Part shown: one piece after another, positions 45,145 through 54,998 of the stretch
Position numbering within the stretch: the stretch's first letter is position 1
How the letters are laid out: each line of letters opens with the position of its first letter
DNA from: Persephonella sp. IF05-L8
GTDB lineage: Bacteria > Aquificota > Aquificia > Aquificales > Hydrogenothermaceae
Direction of reading: 5' to 3'
Length of the DNA stretch: 64,000 nt
Assembly: GCF_000703045.1 (NCBI RefSeq)
Contig: NZ_JNLJ01000005.1
Coordinates: 287,023-351,022, forward strand
Program-made: the position numbers and the translations under genes
The notes under the pieces: generated by a model
Told to the model about the DNA's origin: nothing
The model's database searches: none
Seen by the model: only the letters and a program-made list of their open reading frames with translations

Positions 45145-46467
45145 ATGAATAAAGGCAGTCAGAAACTTGGTCTATGGGAAGCCGTTTCTATGGCAGTAGG
45201 CACCATGATAGGTGCTGGTATATTTTCTATTTTAGGGGTTGGTGCTCAGATATGTCATAATAATCTTTATATTGCTTTTGCTATTGCAGCTGCCGTGTCC
45301 TTTTCGGTTGCTTATTCTTATGCAAAATTAGGCTCTGTTTATGTATCCAATGCGGGTCCAATAGAGTTTATTCTTCGTGGTATAGGAGATAATTCCATTA
45401 CGGGAACTTTAAGTATTCTTATGTGGTTCAGTTATGTTATTTCTATATCCCTTTTTGCTAAAGCATTTGCAGGCTATTTCCTTGCCCTTGTACATCTTCC
45501 ATTAACTCCTCTACTAATTGGTATTGTTGAGGTTCTAATTGTTTCTTTCTTTACTGTGCTAAATTTCTTTGGTTCAAAAGCTGTTGGGAAAGCTGAATTC
45601 TGGATTGTTTTAATAAAACTTTCAATTCTGCTTTCATTTGTTGTTCTTGGAATATGGAGTATAAAACCAGAATTTTTGAAACCGTTACTTAGTTCTAAGG
45701 ACATTATTAATACCTTTTCTGCTGCGGCTGTTTTGTTCCTGACATATATGGGGTTTGGGCTTATAACAAATGCATCTGAAAATATTGAAAACCCTAAGGA
45801 AACAGTTCCAAAAGCTATATATCTGAGTATAATCATTGTTGCTTTTGTTTATATTTCTGTTGCGATTACTGCTCTGGGCAACTTAGGTGTAGAAGGTTTA
45901 ATCAAAGCTAAAGAGTATGCACTTGCAGAAGCAGCAAAACCGTTCTTGGGAGAGATAGGATTTACACTTGTGGCGATAGGAGCTCTTTTCTCAACTTCTT
46001 CTGCAATTAACGCCACGTTGTATGGTGGAGCAAATGTTGCCTATGTTCTTGCCAAAAAAGGACATCTTCCTGAGATATTTGAGAGAAAAGTTTGGTTTCA
46101 AGAACCAGAAGGACTATATATAACTGCAGTTTTAAGTGTTTTATTTGCTCTATTTTTTGACCTTAATGGAATTTCCTCATTAATCAGCTTTGTTTTCTTG
46201 ATTATATATCTGTTTGTAATATTTTCCCATTACAGACTTTTAGGGGAAGTAGAAGGGAAAAAAATCTGGGTTATTTTTAATTTTATTGTAATATTCTCTG
46301 TATTTCTGGTCTTAGTTATGTATCAGTGGAAAACCCAAAAAGAAAGTTTTTATACCAGCTTTGGCGTACTGATTTTTTCTTTCTTATTTGAGTATTTCTA
46401 TAGGCAGATAACAAGAAGAAAATTTATAAAAAGAACAGGATTTAAAGTGATTACTTCAAACCACTAA
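45145..46467 (+). CDS. APC-superfamily amino-acid permease
   Basis: This 440-aa protein has about twelve hydrophobic membrane helices. TM1 carries the unwound APC signature VGTMIGAGIFSILGVGAQ, and TM6 has the matching FLTYMGFGLITNASENIENPKETVPKAIY. It belongs to the COG0531 branch of cation-coupled amino-acid or polyamine transporters in the inner membrane. Substrate cannot be determined. AAGGTGA precedes the ATG. The last bases overlap the convergent exonuclease gene by 4. Confidence 0.88.
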   Translation: MNKGSQKLGLWEAVSMAVGTMIGAGIFSILGVGAQICHNNLYIAFAIAAAVSFSVAYSYAKLGSVYVSNAGPIEFILRGIGDNSITGTLSILMWFSYVISISLFAKAFAGYFLALVHLPLTPLLIGIVEVLIVSFFTVLNFFGSKAVGKAEFWIVLIKLSILLSFVVLGIWSIKPEFLKPLLSSKDIINTFSAAAVLFLTYMGFGLITNASENIENPKETVPKAIYLSIIIVAFVYISVAITALGNLGVEGLIKAKEYALAEAAKPFLGEIGFTLVAIGALFSTSSAINATLYGGANVAYVLAKKGHLPEIFERKVWFQEPEGLYITAVLSVLFALFFDLNGISSLISFVFLIIYLFVIFSHYRLLGEVEGKKIWVIFNFIVIFSVFLVLVMYQWKTQKESFYTSFGVLIFSFLFEYFYRQITRRKFIKRTGFKVITSNH

Positions 46468-47123
46468 GTTACTTTTTTTACTATCTTTTCCACGGTAGGT
46501 TTGTCTTTTTTTACCATTGCTATAAATATAAGTGCTGTAATAAGGCTGTCATAAAAAGCATCATGTCTTTTTTCAACAGGAATTTTATATTCTTGAGCCA
46601 GTTCTTCTAACGTTTTTTCCTTTCTTTTTTCTACAGGAATATATTCCTTTTGCAGTTTAGAAAGATAAATATCCCTAATATCAATGTATGGATTTAAAAC
46701 AGGAAGGCCAAATAGTTGTTGAGAGTATCTGGAAAGTATTGATATATCAAAGTTTATGAAATACCCGATGAGTATACTCCCTTTTATATATTCCAGAAAT
46801 TGGGGGATAACTTTTTCTGGAGGAGGAGCTTTCTCAATATCAGACATGGTTATTCCATGAATAAGAATACTCTCTTTTTTTATAATTTTAGAAGGTTTTA
46901 CCACTTTGTAGAATTTTGAACCTATATCTATTTTTAGATTTTTTATTTTGATTGCACCAATGGATATAATTTCGTCTTTTTTCATGTCCAGACCGGTTGT
47001 TTCTAAATCAAAAGAACAAAAAGTCAATTCTTCTAACGGTTTATTCTGTATAGGGGTATAAAATCTGTGGAAATAAGGGTTATTTTTATATTTAAGGAAA
47101 AGAATTTTTTTTAAAAAATTCAT
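46464..47123 (-). CDS. DnaQ-like 3'-5' exonuclease (DEDDh)
   Basis: This 219-aa protein has the exonuclease I motif FCSFDLETTGLDMKKDEIISIGAIKI, motif II in LIGYFINFDISILSRY, and motif III in KRHDAFYDSLITALIF (H..D), so the DEDDh site is complete. A basic N-terminal segment of 35 residues precedes the domain. Such genes commonly follow a cNMP/CBS/nucleotidyltransferase gene next to acetate or solute symporters; here the two overlap by 4 bases. A role in nucleotide signalling rather than in replication is possible but unproven. Confidence 0.87.
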   Translation of the reverse strand: MNFLKKILFLKYKNNPYFHRFYTPIQNKPLEELTFCSFDLETTGLDMKKDEIISIGAIKIKNLKIDIGSKFYKVVKPSKIIKKESILIHGITMSDIEKAPPPEKVIPQFLEYIKGSILIGYFINFDISILSRYSQQLFGLPVLNPYIDIRDIYLSKLQKEYIPVEKRKEKTLEELAQEYKIPVEKRHDAFYDSLITALIFIAMVKKDKPTVEKIVKKVT

Positions 47124-48943
47124 ACTCTTATCCTGTAGTGAACTCCTATCATTTCCTGAAATTTTTTTACCACTTTAAAAGCATCTTTTAACAGGTCTTT
47201 TTCAAATTTTGAAAGTTTTTCAGGATTTATGTAGTTATCCGGTTTTCTTCCTTCTGAGAGCTTTTCAAGCTGGAATTTTAATCTTAAAGTTTGTAAGAAT
47301 TTAAAGCTTTCAATAAGTTCATCAGCAAGATTAACACCTATTTTGTTTCGTAACTGCCTTATTCTATCAATTGTTCCTGTATCTTCAATTTTATTTTCTA
47401 AAGCCAGAACCCTTGTTCCCTGAACAATTGGGAATATACCTCCTTTCTTTATATCTAACTCGTTTTTATGTTCACCGGTTTTCTCTACAATAAAATTCCT
47501 GAAAAATCCTATAGGTGGCTCAAATTCAAGTGTCTTTAATGCCATTACAACAAGAAAGTTTTTATTATTTTCTACCATGTTAAATATGTGCTTTTTTAGT
47601 ATTTTTGATAAGTTTTCTTTGCCGTATATTGTTCTTAAATCCATGAAAATACTTAGATACATAATACTGGAGGAAGTAGGTCTAAAAATCCAATTATCTA
47701 TGGTATTTTTCCAATTATTTACTGATTTTACCCACAGAGGATTTGAAGCCATTACTTTTCCTGGACATTCAGGAAATCCTATTTTAAGTAGTTTATCAAT
47801 AATAGATTTTCCTATTTTTAATATGATTTCATGTTTGAATTCATCTGTATAGATAATTCCATTGTCAATATCTGTGTTTAATGTTTGTTCTTTTCTTCCC
47901 TCGCTTCCTAAAACAATAAATGAAAATTCTGTTTCTGTTTTGAATTCTTCCAGAGTAAGTTGTATGGCTTTTTGCATAAATCTGTCATTTAATTCTGCAG
48001 TATATTTCTGGAGTATTTCTATATCTTTTCCTGTTTTAAATAGATTTTTTATTGTTTCCTGAACATTTACATAGATTTCCCGTAAAACTTTAATATCTTT
48101 TTCAACCTCTATCTGTTTTATGAAATGGAGTATATTCTTGGATTGAAATATAAAAATATCCCTGTCCTGAATAACTCCAATTACCTTACCGTCTTCTAAA
48201 ACAGGCAGTCTTTTTATATTTTTGTTAATCATTTTTAAAATTGCTTCAAATAGAAATTTATCACTTTCTATTGTTTCAACAGGAAAGGTTTTTATATCTT
48301 CTGCAGTAATGGTTTTAGGTTCTTTTCCTTTTGCAATAACCCTGTCTTTTAAATCTTTATCTGTTATTATTCCCTGAAGATCGGCTGGATTTCCAACAAG
48401 ACAGAAAGATAAATTTTTGTTGCTCATTTTTCTTGCAACTTCAACAATATCTTCATCTTTTTTACAGAAAAAAGCTTCTTTTAAAGGAAAATCTTTTATC
48501 GGAAGCAAGGATGAATCATCAATAGAACCCTGTATCTTTTTATAGCCTTCTGCCAGTTTGTTAATGGTAGTTTTAGTAAAAAATTCCTTAAATTCTGGAT
48601 GTTTATTAATAATATCTTTAAATATATCAGCCGGTATCAATAATAGAATACTGTCCTCAACAGCCTGAACAGTAAACTGATTTTCCTGATTAAATATTAA
48701 GGATGTATCTCCTATAAAATCTCCTTTTTCTAAAAACTCAACTATATTTCCATCTTTTTTTAAAGCAAAACCCCCCTTTAATATTATGTAAAGATAAGAA
48801 GGAATTTGTCCTGATTTTATTAGAATTTCATCTTTGGGCACATAATCCAGGGATGAATTCTGAACTATATATTCAATCTGGAATTCTGGCAGTAATGAAA
48901 ATGGTTCATGATTTTTTAGAAATTCTTTGATATCCAGACTCAT
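47120..48943 (-). CDS. cNMP-binding / CBS / DUF294 nucleotidyltransferase-like protein
   Basis: This 607-aa protein has a cyclic-nucleotide-binding fold at residues 10-130 (FLEKGDFIGDTSLIF), a CBS pair at about 165-285, then a DUF294 nucleotidyltransferase-like domain with GSEGRKEQTLNTDIDNGIIY near 345, and a helical DUF294 C-terminal domain. It is a predicted cytosolic sensor that couples nucleotide binding to a GlnD-like transferase site. The gene follows actP after 37 bases with an intervening hairpin and overlaps the exonuclease gene, so it probably tunes acetate uptake or use. That functional link is inference from context. Confidence 0.88.
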   Translation of the reverse strand: MSLDIKEFLKNHEPFSLLPEFQIEYIVQNSSLDYVPKDEILIKSGQIPSYLYIILKGGFALKKDGNIVEFLEKGDFIGDTSLIFNQENQFTVQAVEDSILLLIPADIFKDIINKHPEFKEFFTKTTINKLAEGYKKIQGSIDDSSLLPIKDFPLKEAFFCKKDEDIVEVARKMSNKNLSFCLVGNPADLQGIITDKDLKDRVIAKGKEPKTITAEDIKTFPVETIESDKFLFEAILKMINKNIKRLPVLEDGKVIGVIQDRDIFIFQSKNILHFIKQIEVEKDIKVLREIYVNVQETIKNLFKTGKDIEILQKYTAELNDRFMQKAIQLTLEEFKTETEFSFIVLGSEGRKEQTLNTDIDNGIIYTDEFKHEIILKIGKSIIDKLLKIGFPECPGKVMASNPLWVKSVNNWKNTIDNWIFRPTSSSIMYLSIFMDLRTIYGKENLSKILKKHIFNMVENNKNFLVVMALKTLEFEPPIGFFRNFIVEKTGEHKNELDIKKGGIFPIVQGTRVLALENKIEDTGTIDRIRQLRNKIGVNLADELIESFKFLQTLRLKFQLEKLSEGRKPDNYINPEKLSKFEKDLLKDAFKVVKKFQEMIGVHYRIRV

Positions 48944-48957
48944 TTTTTTATCCTTCA

Positions 48958-48979
48958 GGGGGCTAAGAGCCCCCTTTTT
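48958..48979 (+). terminator. Hairpin between actP and the DUF294 gene, T run on the antisense side
   Basis: GGGGGCT (48958-48964) pairs with AGCCCCC (48968-48974). The T run (48975-48979) follows it only on the plus strand, whereas the genes on both sides are on the minus strand. In the sense direction it is therefore a hairpin without U tract. Confidence 0.6.
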
Positions 48980-48980
48980 G

Positions 48981-50579
48981 TTATTCTGCTCCTATGCCAA
49001 GATATTTTCTGACCTTCATTTCTTCAAATTTTTCTTCAGCTTCAGGTTCAGCGGTTATTAGAGAAACTATAATTCCCACTATAAATGCGGCTGTCATAGA
49101 AATAATAGCAGGGTTTTTGTATGGGAATATAGGTTCTGGATTTCCAAGAATAGCTACCCATACTGTTTTGCTTAGTATTATAAGGATAACCGATAGTATA
49201 AGTCCAGTTGCCATACTTGCTACAGCACCTGCTGTTGTGAATTTTTTCCATACAATGGACATAAGCAATGCTGGGAAGTTTGTTGATGCAGCTATAGCGA
49301 ATGCCAATCCAACCATAAATGCGATATTTTGGTCTTTAAAAGCAATTCCCAGAACGATAGCGATAATTCCGAGAACCAGAACAGCAATTCTTGTTATTTT
49401 AACCTCCTGTTCCTCAGATGATTTTCCTTTTCTGAAAACCCCGACATATAAGTCATGGGATAGTGCACTTGCTCCAGCCAGTGTTAATCCTGCAACAACA
49501 GCAAGAATTGTTGCAAATGCCACTGCCGCTATAAATCCTAAAAAGGCATCCCCACCTAAAGCTTGAGCAAGTAGGGGAGCAGCCATATTACCACCTTTTC
49601 CGATTGCAAGGATTTTATCCAGACCTACTAAAACAACAGCACCAAAACCAATTACAAAAGTCAGTATATAAAAATAGCCTATAAATCCTGTTGCAAAGAA
49701 TACTGATTTCCTCGCTTCTTTAGCATCTGGAACTGTATAAAATCTCATAAGAATGTGGGGAAGACCTGCTGTTCCAAACATTAATGCAAGACCCAGAGAT
49801 ATCGCATCAATGGGGTCTGATACAAGTCCGCCAGGTTTAAGCCATTTTTCCCCTGCAACTTCTTTAACATTTTGGAAAAGATTTTCAGGAGAAAATCCAA
49901 ATTTAGCAAGGGTCCATACAGTCATGATTGTTGCACCACCTAACAGGAGAACAGCTTTTATAATCTGAACCCAGGTGGTTGCCAGCATACCACCAAACAA
50001 AACATAGGTAATCATCAAACCACCTATTATGAATACGGCTATTTCGTATGGAATACCAAAGACAAGCTGAATTAGTTTTCCAGAACCAACCATCTGTGCA
50101 ATAAGATACAGTATAACTACAGCTATTGAACCTAAAGCAGCAAGTATTTTTATAGGTCTGAGTTTGAGCCTATAGGCAACAACATCAGCAAATGTATATT
50201 TACCTAAGTTTCTTAAAGGCTCCGCTATCAAAAACATAATGACAGGCCAGCCAACCAGGAAACCTATAGAGTATATCAAACCATCATATCCTTTTGTGGC
50301 AACCATACCTGCTATACCAAGGAATGAAGCAGCACTCATATAGTCTCCAGCAAGAGCAAGACCATTCTGAAATCCAGATATACTTCTGCCTGCAGCATAG
50401 AATTCTGTGGCTGTTCTGGATTTTTTTGCAGCCCAGTAAGTTATTCCTAACGTTGCAGCAATAAAGAATAAGAAAAATGCTATAGCAACAGGGTTCATAC
50501 CTACAATTGCTTCATTGCCTGCAAATGAAGGAATATAAGATATCAGTAGGCCTGCGAGAGTATATTTTAATTTTTTCAT
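48981..50579 (-). CDS. actP: Cation/acetate symporter ActP (SSS family)
   Basis: This 532-aa inner-membrane protein has a signal-like first helix and about thirteen further membrane segments. The sodium-symporter pattern is seen in [34 protein letters not shown], and [25 protein letters not shown], which is typical of ActP. It takes up acetate or short acids with a cation. It lies 4 bases after the DUF485 gene and in the same message as acetyl-CoA synthetase, which supports acetate as substrate. Confidence 0.92.
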   Translation of the reverse strand: MKKLKYTLAGLLISYIPSFAGNEAIVGMNPVAIAFFLFFIAATLGITYWAAKKSRTATEFYAAGRSISGFQNGLALAGDYMSAASFLGIAGMVATKGYDGLIYSIGFLVGWPVIMFLIAEPLRNLGKYTFADVVAYRLKLRPIKILAALGSIAVVILYLIAQMVGSGKLIQLVFGIPYEIAVFIIGGLMITYVLFGGMLATTWVQIIKAVLLLGGATIMTVWTLAKFGFSPENLFQNVKEVAGEKWLKPGGLVSDPIDAISLGLALMFGTAGLPHILMRFYTVPDAKEARKSVFFATGFIGYFYILTFVIGFGAVVLVGLDKILAIGKGGNMAAPLLAQALGGDAFLGFIAAVAFATILAVVAGLTLAGASALSHDLYVGVFRKGKSSEEQEVKITRIAVLVLGIIAIVLGIAFKDQNIAFMVGLAFAIAASTNFPALLMSIVWKKFTTAGAVASMATGLILSVILIILSKTVWVAILGNPEPIFPYKNPAIISMTAAFIVGIIVSLITAEPEAEEKFEEMKVRKYLGIGAE

Positions 50580-50583
50580 TTTT

Positions 50584-50895
50584 TTACCCCCTATACTTTT
50601 CTCTCAGTTTTTTAACCATTGGGTCGTAATTCTTGTTAGCCCAGTATACATAAAGGCCTGTAAGTATCCATGCAGCAAATATCACTCCAATCCCAATTGG
50701 AATTCCAAGTGTTGTAGCACTTCCTGTAAATAGGGGTTTTGATAACAAATCTTTTCCATAAGCAAGTAGCAGTATAAATGTGTAATAAACGAACATTATC
50801 GCAGCTGTGAATAGAAGGGATACTGTTGTGACTTTTTTGACCAGATGTTGGAATTCAGAATCGTGTAAAATTTTCTTTAGATCTTCCTTCTTCAT
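50584..50895 (-). CDS. DUF485 membrane protein (YjcH-like)
   Basis: This 103-aa protein has two membrane helices (about residues 27-48 and 66-88) and the DUF485 signature around [30 protein letters not shown]. YjcH-like proteins occur directly upstream of actP in many bacteria and are thought to assist the symporter. AGGAGG lies before the ATG. A GC-rich hairpin (50933-50957) separates it from the acs gene upstream in the operon. Confidence 0.88.
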   Translation of the reverse strand: MKKEDLKKILHDSEFQHLVKKVTTVSLLFTAAIMFVYYTFILLLAYGKDLLSKPLFTGSATTLGIPIGIGVIFAAWILTGLYVYWANKNYDPMVKKLREKYRG

Positions 50896-50932
50896 AGTCA
50901 GCCTCCTTGGTTGGCTTAGTTGGTATGTTTAT

Positions 50933-50957
50933 GGGGGGAGAAATCCCCCCTTTTTTT
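50933..50957 (+). terminator. Hairpin between acs and the DUF485 gene, T run on the antisense side
   Basis: GGGGGGA (50933-50939) pairs with TCCCCCC (50944-50950), followed by seven T on the plus strand. Flanking genes are on the minus strand, where the stem is preceded by A and lacks a U tract. Confidence 0.6.
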
Positions 50958-50961
50958 ATTT

Positions 50962-52863
50962 TTAGTCTTCTAATGTAGATATGTCTCCTAAAGGCATTCC
51001 AAGTTCTCTTGCTTTTAAAACCCTTCTCATGATTTTTCCAGACCTTGTTTTTGGAAGTTTTTCAACAAACTCTATTTCATCAGGAACGGCGAGGGCTCCA
51101 AGTTCGTGTCGGACATGCATTTTTAAATCTTTTAGTAGATTTTCTGAAGGCTGTTCTCCTTGTTTTAGGATAACAAATGCTTTTATGCTTTCTCCTTTAA
51201 CTTCATGTGGCTTTCCTATTACTGCTGCCTCTGCTACCGCTGGGTGAGAAACAAGAGCACTTTCTACCTCTGCTGTTCCTATTCTGTGTCCAGAAACATT
51301 TATAACATCATCAGCCCTTCCCAAAATCATTATGTATCCATCTTCATCTTTTGTGGCTGTATCTCCTGAGAAATAATAATGATCAATTTCCGTCCAGTAT
51401 TTTTCAAATCTTTCAGGCTCACCCCAGCATGTTCTTAATGCAGATGGCCACGGCTGTTTAATTATGAGATATCCAACCTTGTTTGGTTCTTCTGGATAAC
51501 CTTCTCTATCAACAACATCTGCATCAACACCCCAGAAAGGCTTTCCTGCTTTTCCTGGTTTTTGTGGATATGCTGGAACTGTTGTAATCATATGTCCTCC
51601 GGTCTCTGTCTGCCACCATGTATCAACAATAGAGCATTGACCTCTTCCAATATTCTCGTAATACCATATCCATGCCTCAGGATTTATAGGCTCTCCAACA
51701 GAGCCAAGAATTCTTAGAGAAGACAGGTCGTATTTTGCAGGCCATTCTTCTCCGTATTTCATAAACAGTCTTACTGCTGTTGGAGCAGTATAGAAGATAT
51801 TTACTCTGTATTTTTCAACTATAGACCACCATCTTCCTGGGTCTGGGTAGTCTGGAGCCCCTTCTGCTATAACTGATGTTGCCCCTACAGAAAGAGGACC
51901 GTAGACCATATAGCTGTGTCCTGTAATCCAACCTGGGTCAGCTGTACACCAGAAAATATCGTCTTCATGTATATCAAAAACATATTTGGTTGTTACATGG
52001 GTATACAGGTTGTATCCTCCTGTTGTGTGTAAAACTCCCTTGGGTTTTCCGGTAGAACCTGATGTATAAAGAATAAATAGAGGGTCTTCTGCATCCATTA
52101 TTTCAGGTTCACATTCTGCAGATTTGTCTTTTATAAGTTCGTAAAAATCAATCTCTTTTTCTTCAAGCTCAAACTGGTCTCCTTCCCTCTGTAGAACGAT
52201 TATATTTTCAACAAATTCCAGTCCATCTACAGCTTCATCAACTACAGATTTAAGGTCTATTTTTTTACCTCTTCTTTTTGTCCATGTTGAAGTGATAACA
52301 ACTTTTGCCTGTGCGTCCTCAATTCTCATTTTCAGGGCATTTGCACTGAAACCTGCATAAACAACAGAATGTATAGCTCCTATTCTGGCACAGGCAAGCA
52401 TTGCTGCAAGCTGTTCAATAACAAGGGGCATATAAATAACAACCCTATCTCCCTTTTTAACCCCAAGGGATTTAAGCCCGTTTGCTATTTTGTTAACCAG
52501 TTCAAGAAGTTCACCATAAGTAACTTTTTTCTCGTTTCCATCTTCATCAACCCAGATATAAGCAAGTTTATTCCTTCTGCCGTTTATTACATGTCTGTCC
52601 AAACAGTTATAAGTGATGTTGAGCTTTCCACCTATAAACCATTTGTATTCAGGGAAATTCCATTCAAAAACCTTGTCCCATTTTTTGAACCAGTGTAGCT
52701 CTTTCTCCGCCAGTTCAGCCCAGAAACCTTCAGGGTCTTCAATAGAGCGTTTGTACATTTCATCAAACTGCTCTCTGCTTATGTAGGCTTTTTCAAGAAC
52801 CCTTTGTGGGGGCTGGTATGTCTTATTAATTTTTAGAAGAACTTCATCTTTATGTTCTCCCAT
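50962..52863 (-). CDS. acs: Acetyl-CoA synthetase (AMP-forming)
   Basis: This 633-aa enzyme activates acetate to acetyl-CoA through acetyl-AMP. Motifs are the P-loop-like YTSGSTGKPKGVLHTTGGY, DTWWQTETGGHM, YFSGDTATKDEDGYIMILGRADDVINVSGHRIGT, and the regulatory lysine in LPKTRSGKIMRRVLK, the usual acetylation site. Length and order are canonical for Acs. It lies between a porin and the DUF485/ActP genes, which makes a complete acetate scavenging operon. AGGAGG precedes the ATG. Confidence 0.97.
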   Translation of the reverse strand: MGEHKDEVLLKINKTYQPPQRVLEKAYISREQFDEMYKRSIEDPEGFWAELAEKELHWFKKWDKVFEWNFPEYKWFIGGKLNITYNCLDRHVINGRRNKLAYIWVDEDGNEKKVTYGELLELVNKIANGLKSLGVKKGDRVVIYMPLVIEQLAAMLACARIGAIHSVVYAGFSANALKMRIEDAQAKVVITSTWTKRRGKKIDLKSVVDEAVDGLEFVENIIVLQREGDQFELEEKEIDFYELIKDKSAECEPEIMDAEDPLFILYTSGSTGKPKGVLHTTGGYNLYTHVTTKYVFDIHEDDIFWCTADPGWITGHSYMVYGPLSVGATSVIAEGAPDYPDPGRWWSIVEKYRVNIFYTAPTAVRLFMKYGEEWPAKYDLSSLRILGSVGEPINPEAWIWYYENIGRGQCSIVDTWWQTETGGHMITTVPAYPQKPGKAGKPFWGVDADVVDREGYPEEPNKVGYLIIKQPWPSALRTCWGEPERFEKYWTEIDHYYFSGDTATKDEDGYIMILGRADDVINVSGHRIGTAEVESALVSHPAVAEAAVIGKPHEVKGESIKAFVILKQGEQPSENLLKDLKMHVRHELGALAVPDEIEFVEKLPKTRSGKIMRRVLKARELGMPLGDISTLED

Positions 52864-52877
52864 GATTTACACCTCCT

Positions 52878-54068
52878 TTAGAATAGTATTTGTGCCTGTA
52901 ATGTAAATACATCCTGGTCTTTTCCATCTCCTCCATCAAACTCATATTCAGCTTTTATATTTGCCCTAATACCATCTATCCAGTAAGCAACTCCCACATA
53001 TAAACCTGTATCATCTATACCTGTTGAAGAACTTGAGTTAAACGATTGATACCGTAAAAGAGGTTCTATTTTTCCAATACCAACTTTCTTATTAAACAAA
53101 TATCCTGTTTCCATATATATCGCATCCCCATCATTAGGATTACCTGTATTACCGTAATCATAATTAATATAGCCTATCTGGAATGTGGCAACATCCCCCT
53201 GTGATAAAGGATAGTCTATAAACATATCCACAGTCCATGCTTTATAATCATCTACTTTCGTGGGTGCTTCATAATCATCCGCTGCAGCATCTTTCTGATA
53301 GTCAAAGCCTGCTCCGAAAGATACAATCTTTTTCTTACCTAAATAAGTCCCTTTATAATAAAAACCTTCCGCATCAAACAGGTTATATTGAACTCTCCCT
53401 GTAAATCTATAATTATCATCCTTATTTATCCATACACCATTATCAGGATTTTTTAAAGTTTCTACCCCATCAAAAACACCCATCCTATAATCTAAACTCC
53501 CTTTAGGTAGAGGTATCAGCCCCATAATCTCAACACCATAATCCCTCCAGACAAAATTACTGGTAGGTGGAAATTTTACAACTGTAAGATTGTAATCTAC
53601 GCCTAAAAGAGCTATAGCACCTGTTGCATTATTATGTGAAAAAGGAAGTAATATCTGACCCATTACAATATTAAACTCTTTAGCAAACTTTAGTCTTATC
53701 CAGGCATCCTGTATGAAAGTTTTTGTGTCGTTGTTTGATTTATATCCAATAATATTTCCATCATTATCTTTTATAGGAACATCCTTTCCCATATTGGGAT
53801 TATCTGTTTCAACAAAGAAGTCAACATATCTGTTTATTGTTCCACCAAATAAAATCCTGGCTCTCCTGATATAAAAATCACTTCTCCATCCTGAGCCATC
53901 AGCCTGTCCGTTCTCTATCCATTCGCCCCTTAATTGCAAAAGAAGGCTTATCCATACATTGCTTTCTTCATTAATCTTAAACTTTGCAATAGCATTTGCC
54001 GGTGAAGTTGTAAGAGTTGAAGCAAGAAGAACTGCTGGGACTAAAGCTTTTAGTGATAGTTTTTTCAT
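52878..54068 (-). CDS. Outer-membrane porin (phosphate-selective O/P-like)
   Basis: This 396-aa protein starts with a signal peptide (MKKLSLKALVPAVLLASTLT..., cleavage after ANA near residue 26) and continues with alternating beta strands, ending in DVFTLQAQILF, the C-terminal Phe typical of beta-barrel outer-membrane proteins. SDFYIRRARILFGGTINRYVDFFVETD is the hallmark of the porin O/P group. It probably admits acetate or other anions. I chose ATG 54068 because GGAGGG lies upstream; the longer frame to 54119 includes the promoter region. It heads the acetate operon. Confidence 0.85.
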   Translation of the reverse strand: MKKLSLKALVPAVLLASTLTTSPANAIAKFKINEESNVWISLLLQLRGEWIENGQADGSGWRSDFYIRRARILFGGTINRYVDFFVETDNPNMGKDVPIKDNDGNIIGYKSNNDTKTFIQDAWIRLKFAKEFNIVMGQILLPFSHNNATGAIALLGVDYNLTVVKFPPTSNFVWRDYGVEIMGLIPLPKGSLDYRMGVFDGVETLKNPDNGVWINKDDNYRFTGRVQYNLFDAEGFYYKGTYLGKKKIVSFGAGFDYQKDAAADDYEAPTKVDDYKAWTVDMFIDYPLSQGDVATFQIGYINYDYGNTGNPNDGDAIYMETGYLFNKKVGIGKIEPLLRYQSFNSSSSTGIDDTGLYVGVAYWIDGIRANIKAEYEFDGGDGKDQDVFTLQAQILF

Positions 54069-54110
54069 GGCGACCCTCCTTCTGTTGTTATAAAACATTG
54101 TTTGAAAAAA

Positions 54111-54139
54111 AACATACAAATTTAGAGATACCTTGTCAA
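54111..54139 (-). promoter_or_regulatory. Putative promoter of the porin-acs-actP operon
   Basis: On the minus strand TTGACA (54134-54139) and TATGTT (54111-54116) are 17 bases apart, about 43 bases upstream of the porin start. Confidence 0.6.
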
Positions 54140-54260
54140 AAAATTTTTAATAAATCACTCTTCTAAAACATCAATATTTTTCAATCACTTATATGTATAA
54201 CGTCGTTTGATTTTGTCCTAAGAAGCAAATTTTCAAAAAAATAATTTTTTATGCTTTTCT

Positions 54261-54285
54261 AAAAATCAAACAGTGTTTGATTTTT
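54261..54285. promoter_or_regulatory. Perfect 25-bp palindrome, probable IclR operator
   Basis: AAAAATCAAACA (54261-54272), a central G, and TGTTTGATTTTT (54274-54285) form a perfect inverted repeat between the iclR gene and the porin operon. Related half-sites appear at 54204-54215 (CGTTTGATTTTG) and about 54099-54106 (TTGTTTGA), the latter next to the -10 element. Confidence 0.65.
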
Positions 54286-54338
54286 GAGAGAAAAAGTAAA
54301 AATGGACTATACATGAGAGTTTAAAGAAACTGAGCCTA

Positions 54339-54998
54339 TCAGTCTAAAGAAAATGCAGGAGCTAAAAGTTCAGTAATTTCTTCAGCAGATGATATTAATT
54401 TTTCCTCTATTATTTTTTCTTTTCCTTGGTTTACTCTATGTATGGGTGCTATTACCGAAATGGCTGCAATGGGATTATAAAATTCATCTCTTACTATACT
54501 TGCTATCTCTATTATCTCTTCCTCAGGAAGTATTGTTTTTTCCATTGGAAATCCTATTTCCTTCTTAGCCTTTCTGAGAACCTTTCCTGCTGCGGTTTTG
54601 TGTGCTTTAAATCTTTGAGCAAGTCGTGAATTTACAACCACCCCTTTTCTCGCTGGCTCCTCATAAATATAAATAACATCTTTTTTATGCTGGATTGCCA
54701 TATATATGGTTTCATTTATTTCTTTCCTAAGGCTTCTTAGTACTGGCCTTGCTACTTTTATGAAATCTTGACTTTTTATATAGGCATCTTCTAATTTAAT
54801 CAGGTTCATTCCAAGTTTATATTTACCTGTTTCGGGATTAAGTTCAACAATACCTTTAAGCTCAAGAGTTGTTAAAATTCTAAAGACTTTGTTTTTGTTG
54901 AGTTTTAATTCCTTACTTAGTTCTGATACACCCAGAGAATATTTTTTTCTAAGCAACTCAATAATATTTAGAGCATCTTCTAAAGTCCGTGTCGCCAT
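54339..54998 (-). CDS. IclR-family transcriptional regulator
   Basis: This 219-aa protein has an N-terminal winged helix (TLEDALNIIELLRKKYSLGVSELSKELKLNKNKVFRILTTLELKG) and a C-terminal effector domain with YKLGMNLIKL and RFKAHKTAAGKVL, the IclR pattern. It is on the same strand as, and 270 bases upstream of, the porin-acs-actP operon, with a perfect palindrome in the gap. It is likely to control acetate uptake; since the palindrome lies well upstream of the -35 element, activation is as plausible as repression. Confidence 0.88.
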   Translation of the reverse strand: MATRTLEDALNIIELLRKKYSLGVSELSKELKLNKNKVFRILTTLELKGIVELNPETGKYKLGMNLIKLEDAYIKSQDFIKVARPVLRSLRKEINETIYMAIQHKKDVIYIYEEPARKGVVVNSRLAQRFKAHKTAAGKVLRKAKKEIGFPMEKTILPEEEIIEIASIVRDEFYNPIAAISVIAPIHRVNQGKEKIIEEKLISSAEEITELLAPAFSLD

